From: Veillonella sp. T11011-6 | Lineage (GTDB): Bacteria; Bacillota; Negativicutes; Veillonellales; Veillonellaceae | Direction: 5' to 3' | Length of the DNA stretch: 64,000 nucleotides | Assembly: GCF_002959755.1 (NCBI RefSeq) | Contig: NZ_PPCW01000001.1 | Coordinates: 372,001-436,000, forward strand | Shown: positions 1-8,092 of the stretch, in pieces | Layout: each line of letters starts with the position of its first letter | How positions within the stretch are numbered: the first letter of the stretch is position 1 | Made by a program: the position numbers and the translations under genes | Notes under the pieces: generated by a model | The model's input: the letters and a program-made list of their open reading frames with translations, nothing else | Databases searched by the model: none | Told to the model about the DNA's origin: nothing

Positions 1-152
<152 letters not shown>

Positions 153-157
153 TCAAT

Positions 158-184
158 AAAAAAAGGACTATATACATAGTCCTT
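158..184 (-). terminator. Expression-platform terminator of the FMN riboswitch
   Basis: Read on the - strand this is AAGGACTA, a short loop, TAGTCCTT and then a run of T. It lies between the aptamer and the ribD start codon, as expected for transcription attenuation when FMN is bound. Confidence 0.85.
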
Positions 185-221
185 GGGTAATCATAATTGC
201 GCACAACAAATGTGCCTTGTC

Positions 222-330
222 TTTTCTCATCCAGACTGTACTGTCGGTATCGGAATTGCACCGATTCATACCCATAAGGTTCGCGGACTATACCGCCGGT
301 AAGGAATTTCACCTGTCCCCAAAGACTCAT
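222..330 (-). promoter_or_regulatory. FMN riboswitch (RFN element)
   Basis: The - strand holds the conserved RFN blocks in order: GGTGAAATTCC, ACCGGCGGTATAGTC, CCGCGAACC, GGTGCAATTCCGATACCGAC and GTCTGGATGAGA. These build the multi-branched FMN aptamer. A short open frame running through it (148-330) is an accident of the RNA sequence and not a gene. The riboswitch is followed by a terminator and then ribD. Confidence 0.97.
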
Positions 331-349
331 CTATTTTCTTTATGAATTA

Positions 350-378
350 ATAGTAACACTTTTATTAGGGTTATGCAA
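350..378 (-). promoter_or_regulatory. Promoter of the ribD leader
   Basis: On the - strand a -35 box TTGCAT (373-378) and a -10 box TACTAT (350-355) are separated by exactly 17 bases. Transcription would begin about 15 bases before the riboswitch aptamer. Confidence 0.7.
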
Positions 379-622
379 CAATAAGAGTTTTGTATTGAGA
401 AAAGATATTAAATATATAACCTGGAATAAAATAACTATTATTATATTTCTATTTTTATTAGATTGAAAATATATTATAATAACAATATAAACATATATAA
501 ACTATGTATACATTAAATAGTAACTTTTATCACATAATTACACTACAAAGAGGTCTAATATAATAATATATGGTTTTATAACAATATTTAATTGATATTA
601 TTTATTAAATATAGGTGATAAT
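379..622. other. AT-rich intergenic region upstream of poxB
   Basis: This 244-base stretch separates the divergent ribD leader and poxB. It is extremely AT-rich. I see a 10-base palindrome ATGTATACAT at 503-512 that could be a regulator site, but no convincing single promoter for poxB and no coding sequence. Confidence 0.5.
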
Positions 623-2365
623 ATGGCAAAAAAACGAATTTCTGATGTACTGATAGATGTCTTAGCCAATGCGGGCATCAAACGCATTTATGGTATCACT
701 GGCGATAGTTTAAACTCTGTAAACGATAGTCTACGCCGCAATGGTAAGATTGCTTTTGAACATGTTCGACATGAAGAAACTGCAGCCTTTGCTGCAGGTG
801 CAGAAGCAGCCTTAACTCATAAATTAACTGTATGTGCTGGTAGTTCTGGTCCTGGTAATTTACACTTGATCAACGGTTTATTTGATTGTCATCGCAATCG
901 TGTTCCAGTATTGGCTATTGCCTCTCATATTCCGCAATCTGAAGTAGGCTTAAATTACTTCCAAGAAACACATCCAGAAAACTTATTCAAAGAATGTTCT
1001 TGTTTCTGTGAACTTGTTTCTAATCCAAAACAAATGCCTGAAATTCTATTCCGTGCTATGAATGCTGCTATTGGCAACCAAGATGTTGCTGTTATCGTCC
1101 TTCCTGGGGACGTGGCAGTTATGGAAATGGAAATCGACGAGTTACCTGTATGGAACCAACCTCGTTTACCTCATATCGTTCCACAACACGATGACATCGA
1201 AGAAATGGCTGCTCATTTAGAAACAGGCAAACGAATTACCCTCTTCTGTGGTGCAGGCTGTGAAGGTGCACATGATGAGGTCGTAGAATTAGCAAAACGC
1301 TTACAAGCTCCTGTAGTACATGCGTTCAGAGGTAAAGAATGGGTTGAATGGGATAATCCATATGATGTAGGTATGACAGGCCTATTAGGCTATACCTCTG
1401 GTTATCGTGCTATTGAACAATGCGACACACTCGTTATGCTTGGTACAGACTTCCCTTACCGTCCATTCTATCCGGAAAATGCAAAAGTAATCCAAGTTGA
1501 TAGAGATCCTAGTGCATTAGGTCGTCGTGTTCCTCTTACACAAGGTATTATTGGTACTGTAAAAGATACATTGAAAGAATTATTACCTCTCGTAGGCCAA
1601 CGCGGTGATACTGAATTTATCGACACTGTACGTAAAGCATATACTAAATTTAGAGGTGACTTAGATAGCTATGCAGTAGCTGAACCAGATGGTGTTGCAA
1701 TTCATCCACAATATTTTGTTAATCGTTTGAATAAGCTAGCAAGTGAAGATGCTATCTTTACCTTTGACGTAGGTACTCCAGTTATTTGGACTGCTCGTCA
1801 CTTAAAAACAAATGGTAAACGACGTATCTTAGGTTCCTATAACCATGGCTCCATGGCTAATGCTATGATGCATGCTATTGGAGCTCAAAATGCATGTCCA
1901 AACCGTCAAGTCATTTCCCTCTCCGGTGATGGTGGTTTCACAATGATGATGGGCGAAATGTTAACATTAAAACAACTTAACTTGCCAGTTAAAATCTTTG
2001 TATTCAACAACGAGGAACTTAGCTTCATCGCTATGGAAATGAAAGCTTCTGGTTACCTAGACTATGCTACAGACTTTGTAAATCCAGATTTCGGTAAACT
2101 TGCAGAAGCGGCTGGTATTAAAGGTGTAAGTATTCAAAATTCTAGTGAAGTAGACGAAAAAATTATGGAGGCTCTTAACCATAATGGTCCTGTTATCGTC
2201 AATGTTCATGTAGATAAACAAGAACTTGCTATGCCTCCAAAAATTGCTTACCAACAAGCAAAAGGCTTCAGTAAATACTTGATCAATGCAATCCTTGATG
2301 GCCGTGGTACAGAACTTAAAGAAATGGCCAAAACAAACTGGATGAAATATAAATCTCTATACTAA
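623..2365 (+). CDS. poxB: Pyruvate oxidase / pyruvate:quinone oxidoreductase (PoxB type)
   Basis: A 580-residue thiamine-diphosphate enzyme, close in length to E. coli PoxB (572) and very similar along its whole length. The catalytic glutamate is in RHEETAAF (Glu51), the conserved blocks GPGNLHLINGLFDCHRN and VVVLPGDVA-like VIVLPGDVAV follow, and the diphosphate/Mg motif starts GDGGFTMM near residue 435. The end KTNWMKYK resembles the membrane-binding tail of PoxB, so it is probably a peripheral membrane enzyme that decarboxylates pyruvate to acetate and passes electrons via FAD to quinone. A start is supported by AGGTGAT a few bases before ATG. It stands alone, flanked by a riboswitch promoter region and a strong terminator. 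An oxygen-using pyruvate oxidase is the alternative, but the PoxB-type sequence favours quinone. Confidence 0.93.
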   Translation: MAKKRISDVLIDVLANAGIKRIYGITGDSLNSVNDSLRRNGKIAFEHVRHEETAAFAAGAEAALTHKLTVCAGSSGPGNLHLINGLFDCHRNRVPVLAIASHIPQSEVGLNYFQETHPENLFKECSCFCELVSNPKQMPEILFRAMNAAIGNQDVAVIVLPGDVAVMEMEIDELPVWNQPRLPHIVPQHDDIEEMAAHLETGKRITLFCGAGCEGAHDEVVELAKRLQAPVVHAFRGKEWVEWDNPYDVGMTGLLGYTSGYRAIEQCDTLVMLGTDFPYRPFYPENAKVIQVDRDPSALGRRVPLTQGIIGTVKDTLKELLPLVGQRGDTEFIDTVRKAYTKFRGDLDSYAVAEPDGVAIHPQYFVNRLNKLASEDAIFTFDVGTPVIWTARHLKTNGKRRILGSYNHGSMANAMMHAIGAQNACPNRQVISLSGDGGFTMMMGEMLTLKQLNLPVKIFVFNNEELSFIAMEMKASGYLDYATDFVNPDFGKLAEAAGIKGVSIQNSSEVDEKIMEALNHNGPVIVNVHVDKQELAMPPKIAYQQAKGFSKYLINAILDGRGTELKEMAKTNWMKYKSLY

Positions 2366-2420
2366 AATCTGCCAAATATTCAAACTCTGTCAAAATAAAT
2401 AAACTGCAAAACTTTCAAAA

Positions 2421-2454
2421 AGAGGTGTCATCAAATGATGACACCTCTTTTTTT
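2421..2454 (+). terminator. Terminator after poxB
   Basis: AAGAGGTGTCATC and GATGACACCTCTT form a 13-base-pair stem with an AAAT loop, followed by a T run. It also has A residues on the other side, so it may serve the convergent - strand gene too. Confidence 0.93.
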
Positions 2455-2460
2455 CTTAAT

Positions 2461-2919
2461 TTAATCATATACTGTTATAAAACCTTCAGTCCAACCTCTA
2501 AGATTAAGTGTAATTGGGTCTATACCTAAATACTCTAATCCATGTATCTTAAATATATCCCAAGTCTTATACCAATCTAATGCTTTCTCTGCATATTCTA
2601 AAGAGCTAAATACACCCATATATCCAGAAGAAGTATAATTAGTATCTAAATCATAATCATACCAAACACCATAAATTTTGTTATTTACTATTTCATAGTT
2701 AATATCTTCACCTATATGAGCACAATCATTTAAATAATGAGTTATTATCGAAAAAGAATCATCATTCAAATCAGAAAACCCTATTAAATTTTTTGAATCA
2801 GTTAGAGCCTTTTCGGCTAATGATAATTTAGAAAAAAAGCCTAAGCAAAAATACTCTGTATAAGGTAACTCCTTATTTCTTTTATAGTGTGCTATAGCTT
2901 CATATATTGGAACTCTCAT
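2461..2919 (-). CDS. Hypothetical protein with an internal two-fold repeat
   Basis: A 152-residue acidic, soluble protein with no signal peptide or membrane segment; I do not recognise the family with certainty. Its two halves each carry the pattern G-x-FS-x-L-x-x-AEKAL: LGFFSKLSLAEKAL around residue 27 and MGVFSSLEYAEKAL around residue 101. This suggests an internal duplication of a small alpha/beta fold in which a strand is followed by a helix that begins after 'FS', as in some small DUF proteins found among immunity genes. The ATG is preceded by GGTGAGG with very short spacing. It is followed downstream by the poxB terminator, so it probably uses that hairpin in reverse. Confidence 0.6.
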   Translation of the reverse strand: MRVPIYEAIAHYKRNKELPYTEYFCLGFFSKLSLAEKALTDSKNLIGFSDLNDDSFSIITHYLNDCAHIGEDINYEIVNNKIYGVWYDYDLDTNYTSSGYMGVFSSLEYAEKALDWYKTWDIFKIHGLEYLGIDPITLNLRGWTEGFITVYD

Positions 2920-2975
2920 ACCTCACCAACTTACTTTAATATGATAACAATTTAAAAATCGTACTCTAATTATTT

Positions 2976-3185
2976 CTATCTATAATAATCGTCCTCGTAA
3001 TCGTCTTTATACCGTATTGCATCTAGATCTGATGGAGATAATACATTCCCTTCTTCATCAACATATTCACGGAATTCATTAAAGTATACACCTGGAATAT
3101 CTGATTCTTCTAACTCAGGCATATCCTCATGCTCAATATCCCAAAATTCAATCTCTACAGTTTGATTTTTGTTTTTATCCATCAT
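2976..3185 (-). CDS. Small acidic hypothetical protein
   Basis: A 69-residue, strongly acidic protein rich in Asp, Glu and Tyr (for example NEFREYVDEEGN and YKDDYEDDYYR at the end). No membrane segment, cysteine cluster or known motif is visible. A GGGAG sequence lies about 8 bases before the paired ATG codons, so translation is plausible. It lies 56 bases upstream of the 152-residue hypothetical gene on the same strand, so the two may be co-transcribed. Function unknown. Confidence 0.5.
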   Translation of the reverse strand: MMDKNKNQTVEIEFWDIEHEDMPELEESDIPGVYFNEFREYVDEEGNVLSPSDLDAIRYKDDYEDDYYR

Positions 3186-3246
3186 TACACAACACTCCCT
3201 TGCACCAATGATATATTAATTGTATTGTAGCAAAATATATAAAAAT

Positions 3247-3278
3247 AAGCACTATATCCTCTTTCAGGTATAGTGCTT
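3247..3278 (-). terminator. Terminator of the comEA-comEC-holA-polC operon
   Basis: On the - strand AAGCACTATA pairs with TATAGTGCTT and is followed by ATTTTTATATATTTT. It lies 32 bases after the polC stop codon. Confidence 0.88.
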
Positions 3279-3309
3279 ACTTTATATGCGATACATATTT
3301 TATATTATA

Positions 3310-6300
3310 TTATGCCCCAAAGAGTGACATTTGTTCGTCTTCAGGTAGTTCACCACAGCATTTGAGTTCTTTCATAAGATCAATGATAGTGTTAGATACC
3401 TTACAACGACGTTGTAAGTCTTTTAGAGATGTAAACGGACGTTCTTCTCGTTCAGCAACGATAGCATCAGCTACAGTTTCACCTAAGGAATCAATAGCTA
3501 AGAATGGCGGCAATAATGCACCATCTTTAATGCTAAAGCGTCTAGCTTCGGAGTGTTGAATATCTACATTAATAAAACGGTAGCCACGTTGATACATTTC
3601 CATAGATACTTCTAAGGCGCTCATAAGGTCTTTATCTTTTGGACTTGCAGCGCGATCGAGAGCCTTAATACGATTAAACTCAGTCATTTGAGTTTTAAGG
3701 TCCCCTGTCATGATGCGTAAGTCAAAAGCCTTTGCACGAATGGAGAAGTATGCCGCATAGAATGCCAATGGATGGTATACCTTAAACCATGCAATGCGGA
3801 ATGCCATCATTACATAGGCTACCGCATGGGCACGTGGGAATAGGTAAGAAATCTTTTTACAAGATTCAATGAACCATTCAGGAATATTATTTTCACGCAT
3901 TTCTGCTTCAAATTCTGTCGTTGCTTGACCTTGTTTATTTCGCTTTTCAATGCCCTTCCCTTTACGTACGTTTTCCATTACGAAGAAGCTATGCTTTCTA
4001 TCCATACCACGATGGATTAAGAAGTTCATTACGTCGTCACGGGTAGAGATGGCTTCATTCAACTTACAAGTACCATTTTTAATAAGGTCTTGTGCATTGT
4101 CGAGCCATACGTTTGTACCATGAGAGAAACCAGAAATACGAACTAAGTCTGAGAATGTTTGAGGACGAGAGTCTTCAAGCATGCCCCGTACGAACTTTGT
4201 ACCACATTCTGGCACAGCCAAGCTGGCTACTTGGTCACCTTGTAATTGTTCAGGTGTTAAACCAATCCCCTCTGTAGAAGAGAATAAACTCAATGTTTTT
4301 GGATCATCAAATGGTATAGTTTTTGCATCTATACCAGTCAAATCCTCTAGCATACGAATGATAGTCGGATCATCATGGCCCAGAATATCAAGCTTAGTCA
4401 TACGACCTTCGATAGAGTGGTAGTCAAAGTGTGTTGTTAATACGCCACTTTCCTTCTTATTTGCAGGATGTTGTATCGGTGTAAAGTGATGCACATCCAT
4501 ATCGCGAGGACATACCATGATACCGCCAGGATGTTGGCCAGTAGTATTCTTAACATTGGTAAAGCCTTTTGCCAAATGTTCAAAGAAACCACTACGAGCT
4601 TGAATATCTCGAATTTCGGCGTATTTTTTAACATAACCAAAGGCTGTTTTATCCGCAATAGTACCGATGGTACCGGCTTTAAATACATTATCACGTCCAA
4701 ATAGTTCTTCCGTATACTTGTGTGCCTTTGCTTGGTAATCACCGGAGAAGTTAAGGTCAATATCTGGAACCTTATCACCTTCGAAACCAAGGAAGATGGC
4801 AAACGGAATATCATGGCCATTAGTTTGTAACGCATGACCACACTCTGGACAATCTTTACGTGGTAAGTCAAAGCCACCTGCGTATTCGCCCTTTTCAAAG
4901 AATTCAGAATGCTTACAATTAGGGCAAACATAATGTGGCGGTAATGGATTTACCTCTGTAATTTCAGACATGGTTGCTGCAAAGGAAGAACCTACAGAGC
5001 CACGAGAACCTACAAGATAGCCATCATCAAGAGATTTTTTTACTAGTTTATGAGCTATGTAATACAATACGCCATAACCATTGGAAATAATACAGTCCAA
5101 TTCATAGTCTAAACGTTCTTGTACAACACGTGGCAATGGATCACCATAAATAGCCTTCGCATTTCTATAGCACATTTCTGTGAAAGCTTCATCGGCGCCT
5201 TCAATTTTTGGAGAATATGTGCCGTCTGGAACTGGTTTGATATCTTCGATACTATCATTAATAGCACGAGTATTAGTAACTACTACTTCATAGGCCTTTT
5301 CTTCACTTAAATAAGGGAAGGATGCCAACATTTCATCTGTAGTACGCAAGTGCAAATCTGGTTGTTCATCTGCATCTGGATAGCCACATGCAGTTAACAT
5401 GATTTCACGATATATCTTTTCTTCTGGTGTTAAATAATGAACGTCACAAGTAGCACATACAGGTTTATTTAAAGCTTCCCCTAATTCGATAACGGTTTTA
5501 TTCATATCGATAAGAGCTTGCTCATCAGGCATGAGTCCTTTACGAACCAAGAACATATTGTTCGTATGTGGTTGAATTTCAAGATAGTCGTAGAAGGAGG
5601 CTACCTCTAGTAACTCTTCCTTTGTAGCGCCGCGAACAATGGATTGCATAAGCTCACCAGCTTCACAAGCAGAACCAATGATGATACCTTCACGATGTTC
5701 TTCAATAACAGAACGAGGTAAACGAGGACGAACCTTATAATGTTCTAAGTGAGATATAGAAATCATCTTGTACAGATTTCGTAAACCTACCATATTTTTT
5801 GCTAACAAGATAATATGGTAACGTTTGTCTTTTTCTTTTTTCTTCTTTTTATCTACTGCAGGCTCTTCATCGCGAGTTACTGTCTCATCTTCAATAAGAT
5901 AACCCTCTACACCGTAGATAACCTTAACGCCTAACTCTTTACCAAGAGCTTGAGCTTCTGGAAAGGCTTGTACTACGCCATGGTCTGTAATAGCCACCGC
6001 AGGATGGCCCCATTTTTTTACTGTTTTAAATAGGTCTTTAACAGATACAAGGGCATCCTTATCACTCATTTTTGTATGTAAGTGAAGCTCTACGCGGGAG
6101 TCTGGTCGGTTTTCTGTACGCTCTACACTCGTAGTTTCCATAGCCTCGATGCTTCGAATAGATAAGATATAGTCCTTATCAAATCGATCATCAAAGCTGA
6201 CACTACCTTGTACTCTAACACGCTGTAAGCCTTTTAGCTGTTTAAGTAATGCATCCCCTTCTTCAGGACTATTCGTAAACTTAATAAATTTAATGCTATT

Positions 6301-7101
6301 TGTATCATCTACGATGCTGCCATTAACGATACTTTTACCAGTCTTAGTATCTCGTTTATCTAAGCCTACAAATACACCTTCAAAGATAACGCTTGGTGTA
6401 TCTAAGGTGCCCATGATCTTAGAGGTAACTCCTTCAATTTTAGGTCCTAAAATCATACCTTCATCAGTAGGAACATCCTTCGGCGCACGACGAGGATATT
6501 TGCTATCCCCTTCACTACCTTTTCCAGTAGATTTTGTCGAACTTTTAGGTGCAAAACCTTTGCTTGCTTTAGGTGTACTGCTTACAGATGCGACAGTATC
6601 ACTACTGCTAGATGCGGCAGCCGTTTGATTAGAACGAGGCACAACAACTGGACTATTATTGAAATAGCCTAACTCAACAGCCTCTACAAATGGAGCAAAA
6701 TCATCTTCGTCAACATCATCATATTCATCTTGTTGATCATAACCTGCAAAGGACTTGCCTCTAGGTGCTTGATTTTTAGCCTCTTCAGCCTCACGTTGCG
6801 CATCTGCAGCTTCTATCCATTCACCAGCACCGCAGCCACCACCATAATAATAGGTATCTAAACCTTCCCCAGTTTCAGTATCTACCTTCCAAGCAAAGCA
6901 ACAGGAAGTATCCGTATTAGTTGGAATATCGTCAAAAGAGATATTTTTTTCCTTATACCAAGCAGACAATCTTTCACGCAAACTAAGTAATGTGGAAAAG
7001 GCTGAATCCGCTGCTTGAATCGTCACATGTTGGCTATGACAGTTTACATAGAAGGATGATTTCTTATTCTGTTTTGGTACAACACGATAACGTACTTTCA
7101 T
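3310..7101 (-). CDS. polC: DNA polymerase III alpha subunit PolC, lacking the exonuclease domain
   Basis: A 1263-residue replicative polymerase. Order: an N-terminal region with a low-complexity Ser/Thr/Lys linker (about residues 155-205), an OB-fold region (about 215-330), the PHP domain (RVELHLHTKMSD near 337, ITDHGVVQ near 372), a four-cysteine zinc site (CPNC and CPECG, about 724-760), the polymerase core with VPDIDLNFSG (about 779), and a C-terminal HhH region ending EDEQMSLFGA. In B. subtilis-type PolC (about 1437 residues) a roughly 175-residue DEDD exonuclease is inserted in the PHP domain after the YGxE strand. Here YGVEGYLIEDE near 394 is followed by a short lysine-rich linker (about 405-427) and then RYHIILLAKN, so the exonuclease with its DVETTG motif is missing; the length difference fits exactly that loss. 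It follows holA by 2 bases and closes the operon. Confidence 0.97.
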   Translation of the reverse strand: MKVRYRVVPKQNKKSSFYVNCHSQHVTIQAADSAFSTLLSLRERLSAWYKEKNISFDDIPTNTDTSCCFAWKVDTETGEGLDTYYYGGGCGAGEWIEAADAQREAEEAKNQAPRGKSFAGYDQQDEYDDVDEDDFAPFVEAVELGYFNNSPVVVPRSNQTAAASSSSDTVASVSSTPKASKGFAPKSSTKSTGKGSEGDSKYPRRAPKDVPTDEGMILGPKIEGVTSKIMGTLDTPSVIFEGVFVGLDKRDTKTGKSIVNGSIVDDTNSIKFIKFTNSPEEGDALLKQLKGLQRVRVQGSVSFDDRFDKDYILSIRSIEAMETTSVERTENRPDSRVELHLHTKMSDKDALVSVKDLFKTVKKWGHPAVAITDHGVVQAFPEAQALGKELGVKVIYGVEGYLIEDETVTRDEEPAVDKKKKKEKDKRYHIILLAKNMVGLRNLYKMISISHLEHYKVRPRLPRSVIEEHREGIIIGSACEAGELMQSIVRGATKEELLEVASFYDYLEIQPHTNNMFLVRKGLMPDEQALIDMNKTVIELGEALNKPVCATCDVHYLTPEEKIYREIMLTACGYPDADEQPDLHLRTTDEMLASFPYLSEEKAYEVVVTNTRAINDSIEDIKPVPDGTYSPKIEGADEAFTEMCYRNAKAIYGDPLPRVVQERLDYELDCIISNGYGVLYYIAHKLVKKSLDDGYLVGSRGSVGSSFAATMSEITEVNPLPPHYVCPNCKHSEFFEKGEYAGGFDLPRKDCPECGHALQTNGHDIPFAIFLGFEGDKVPDIDLNFSGDYQAKAHKYTEELFGRDNVFKAGTIGTIADKTAFGYVKKYAEIRDIQARSGFFEHLAKGFTNVKNTTGQHPGGIMVCPRDMDVHHFTPIQHPANKKESGVLTTHFDYHSIEGRMTKLDILGHDDPTIIRMLEDLTGIDAKTIPFDDPKTLSLFSSTEGIGLTPEQLQGDQVASLAVPECGTKFVRGMLEDSRPQTFSDLVRISGFSHGTNVWLDNAQDLIKNGTCKLNEAISTRDDVMNFLIHRGMDRKHSFFVMENVRKGKGIEKRNKQGQATTEFEAEMRENNIPEWFIESCKKISYLFPRAHAVAYVMMAFRIAWFKVYHPLAFYAAYFSIRAKAFDLRIMTGDLKTQMTEFNRIKALDRAASPKDKDLMSALEVSMEMYQRGYRFINVDIQHSEARRFSIKDGALLPPFLAIDSLGETVADAIVAEREERPFTSLKDLQRRCKVSNTIIDLMKELKCCGELPEDEQMSLFGA

Positions 7102-7103
7102 TT

Positions 7104-8081
7104 TTATCCTTTATACCCACAATAGGTAATACATAAATCTCTAAATCGCCAAATATCGCCCTTGCTGCTACGGCTATCCAAGATAATCTCATAGAGCCCT
7201 TTTAATAAAGCTCGTAGCGCCTTAATTGAAATTCTCGGACTCGCCTCGTAAGCCAACTTAATTGGATACGGTTTAAATGACGAATCATAATCCTTACATA
7301 AATTTTGTATAGCTTGAACAGACATACCCGCTTGACGGCATTCGCTAACCAGTAACTGTAAACGTAATTGCCCCTCAATATAGCTCATAGCACGGTCTAA
7401 TTCTTTATAGCCGAACATAAACGGAAATAGTTCGAGCAATGTATCAATATCTCGTTTTAACAGAGCCTCTTTAAAGGTGAAAATATTTTTAGCTCCATAG
7501 TCACTGCCGTTTTCTTCGAGGAACTCTTTAGTAATGACTTTATCACCTGTTATTTGTAAAAAATAACGGTCAAATTCGGTTCTCATAAATGAAACCGGTA
7601 CATCTTGCCACAAATCGATGAGATGAGCTACATATTCCTGTGCATCAGGTGTCATTTTAAAACCATTAGAAGTGCAATACTGACGTATCCACATCACAAG
7701 GTCTGCCCCTTCAAGGCGTTTACATTGATGATTGGGGATTTTATCTAAAATCTCTTTATTCTGCTTGATGCGTTTGTCAATCATATCATGATAAATCAAA
7801 AGGATGGGATTATCTCCATTATATTCCATAATGAGTTCATATAATGGAACCCAAGCATCGCTATTTTTACCGCTTTTACGAATAATAGGTAAATTCACTA
7901 AACAAAATACCTTTTGATCGCCAAAGAGCGAATCTTCACATAGCTTTTCACTTATTTTCTGTGGCCCAGCTTCATCATCTAATACGGTTACTGGAAGGTC
8001 AGGATAGACACTTAAAAATTTACGTTTTTCTTCTTCAATTAATTGTGGCTCATCGCCATAAATGAGTTGAATATGTGCCAT
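7104..8081 (-). CDS. holA: DNA polymerase III delta subunit
   Basis: A 325-residue protein starting MAHIQLIYGDEPQLIEEEKR, typical of the clamp-loader delta subunit. The P-loop is degenerate, as is normal for delta. The region LVNLPIIRKSGKNSDAW and the C-terminal FKEALLKRDIDTLLELF helix bundle also fit the family. Delta opens the sliding clamp within the clamp loader. The chosen ATG has AAAGGAGGAAC in front; a GTG five codons earlier overlaps that ribosome binding site and is less likely. It lies 11 bases after comEC and 2 bases before polC, so the clamp loader arm and the polymerase are made from one transcript. Confidence 0.93.
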   Translation of the reverse strand: MAHIQLIYGDEPQLIEEEKRKFLSVYPDLPVTVLDDEAGPQKISEKLCEDSLFGDQKVFCLVNLPIIRKSGKNSDAWVPLYELIMEYNGDNPILLIYHDMIDKRIKQNKEILDKIPNHQCKRLEGADLVMWIRQYCTSNGFKMTPDAQEYVAHLIDLWQDVPVSFMRTEFDRYFLQITGDKVITKEFLEENGSDYGAKNIFTFKEALLKRDIDTLLELFPFMFGYKELDRAMSYIEGQLRLQLLVSECRQAGMSVQAIQNLCKDYDSSFKPYPIKLAYEASPRISIKALRALLKGLYEIILDSRSSKGDIWRFRDLCITYCGYKG

Positions 8082-8092
8082 AGTTCCTCCTT

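Noticed and set aside
4437-4931. A 164-codon frame on the - strand inside polC
   Set aside because: It is a shifted frame within intact polC, with no ribosome binding site or protein features.
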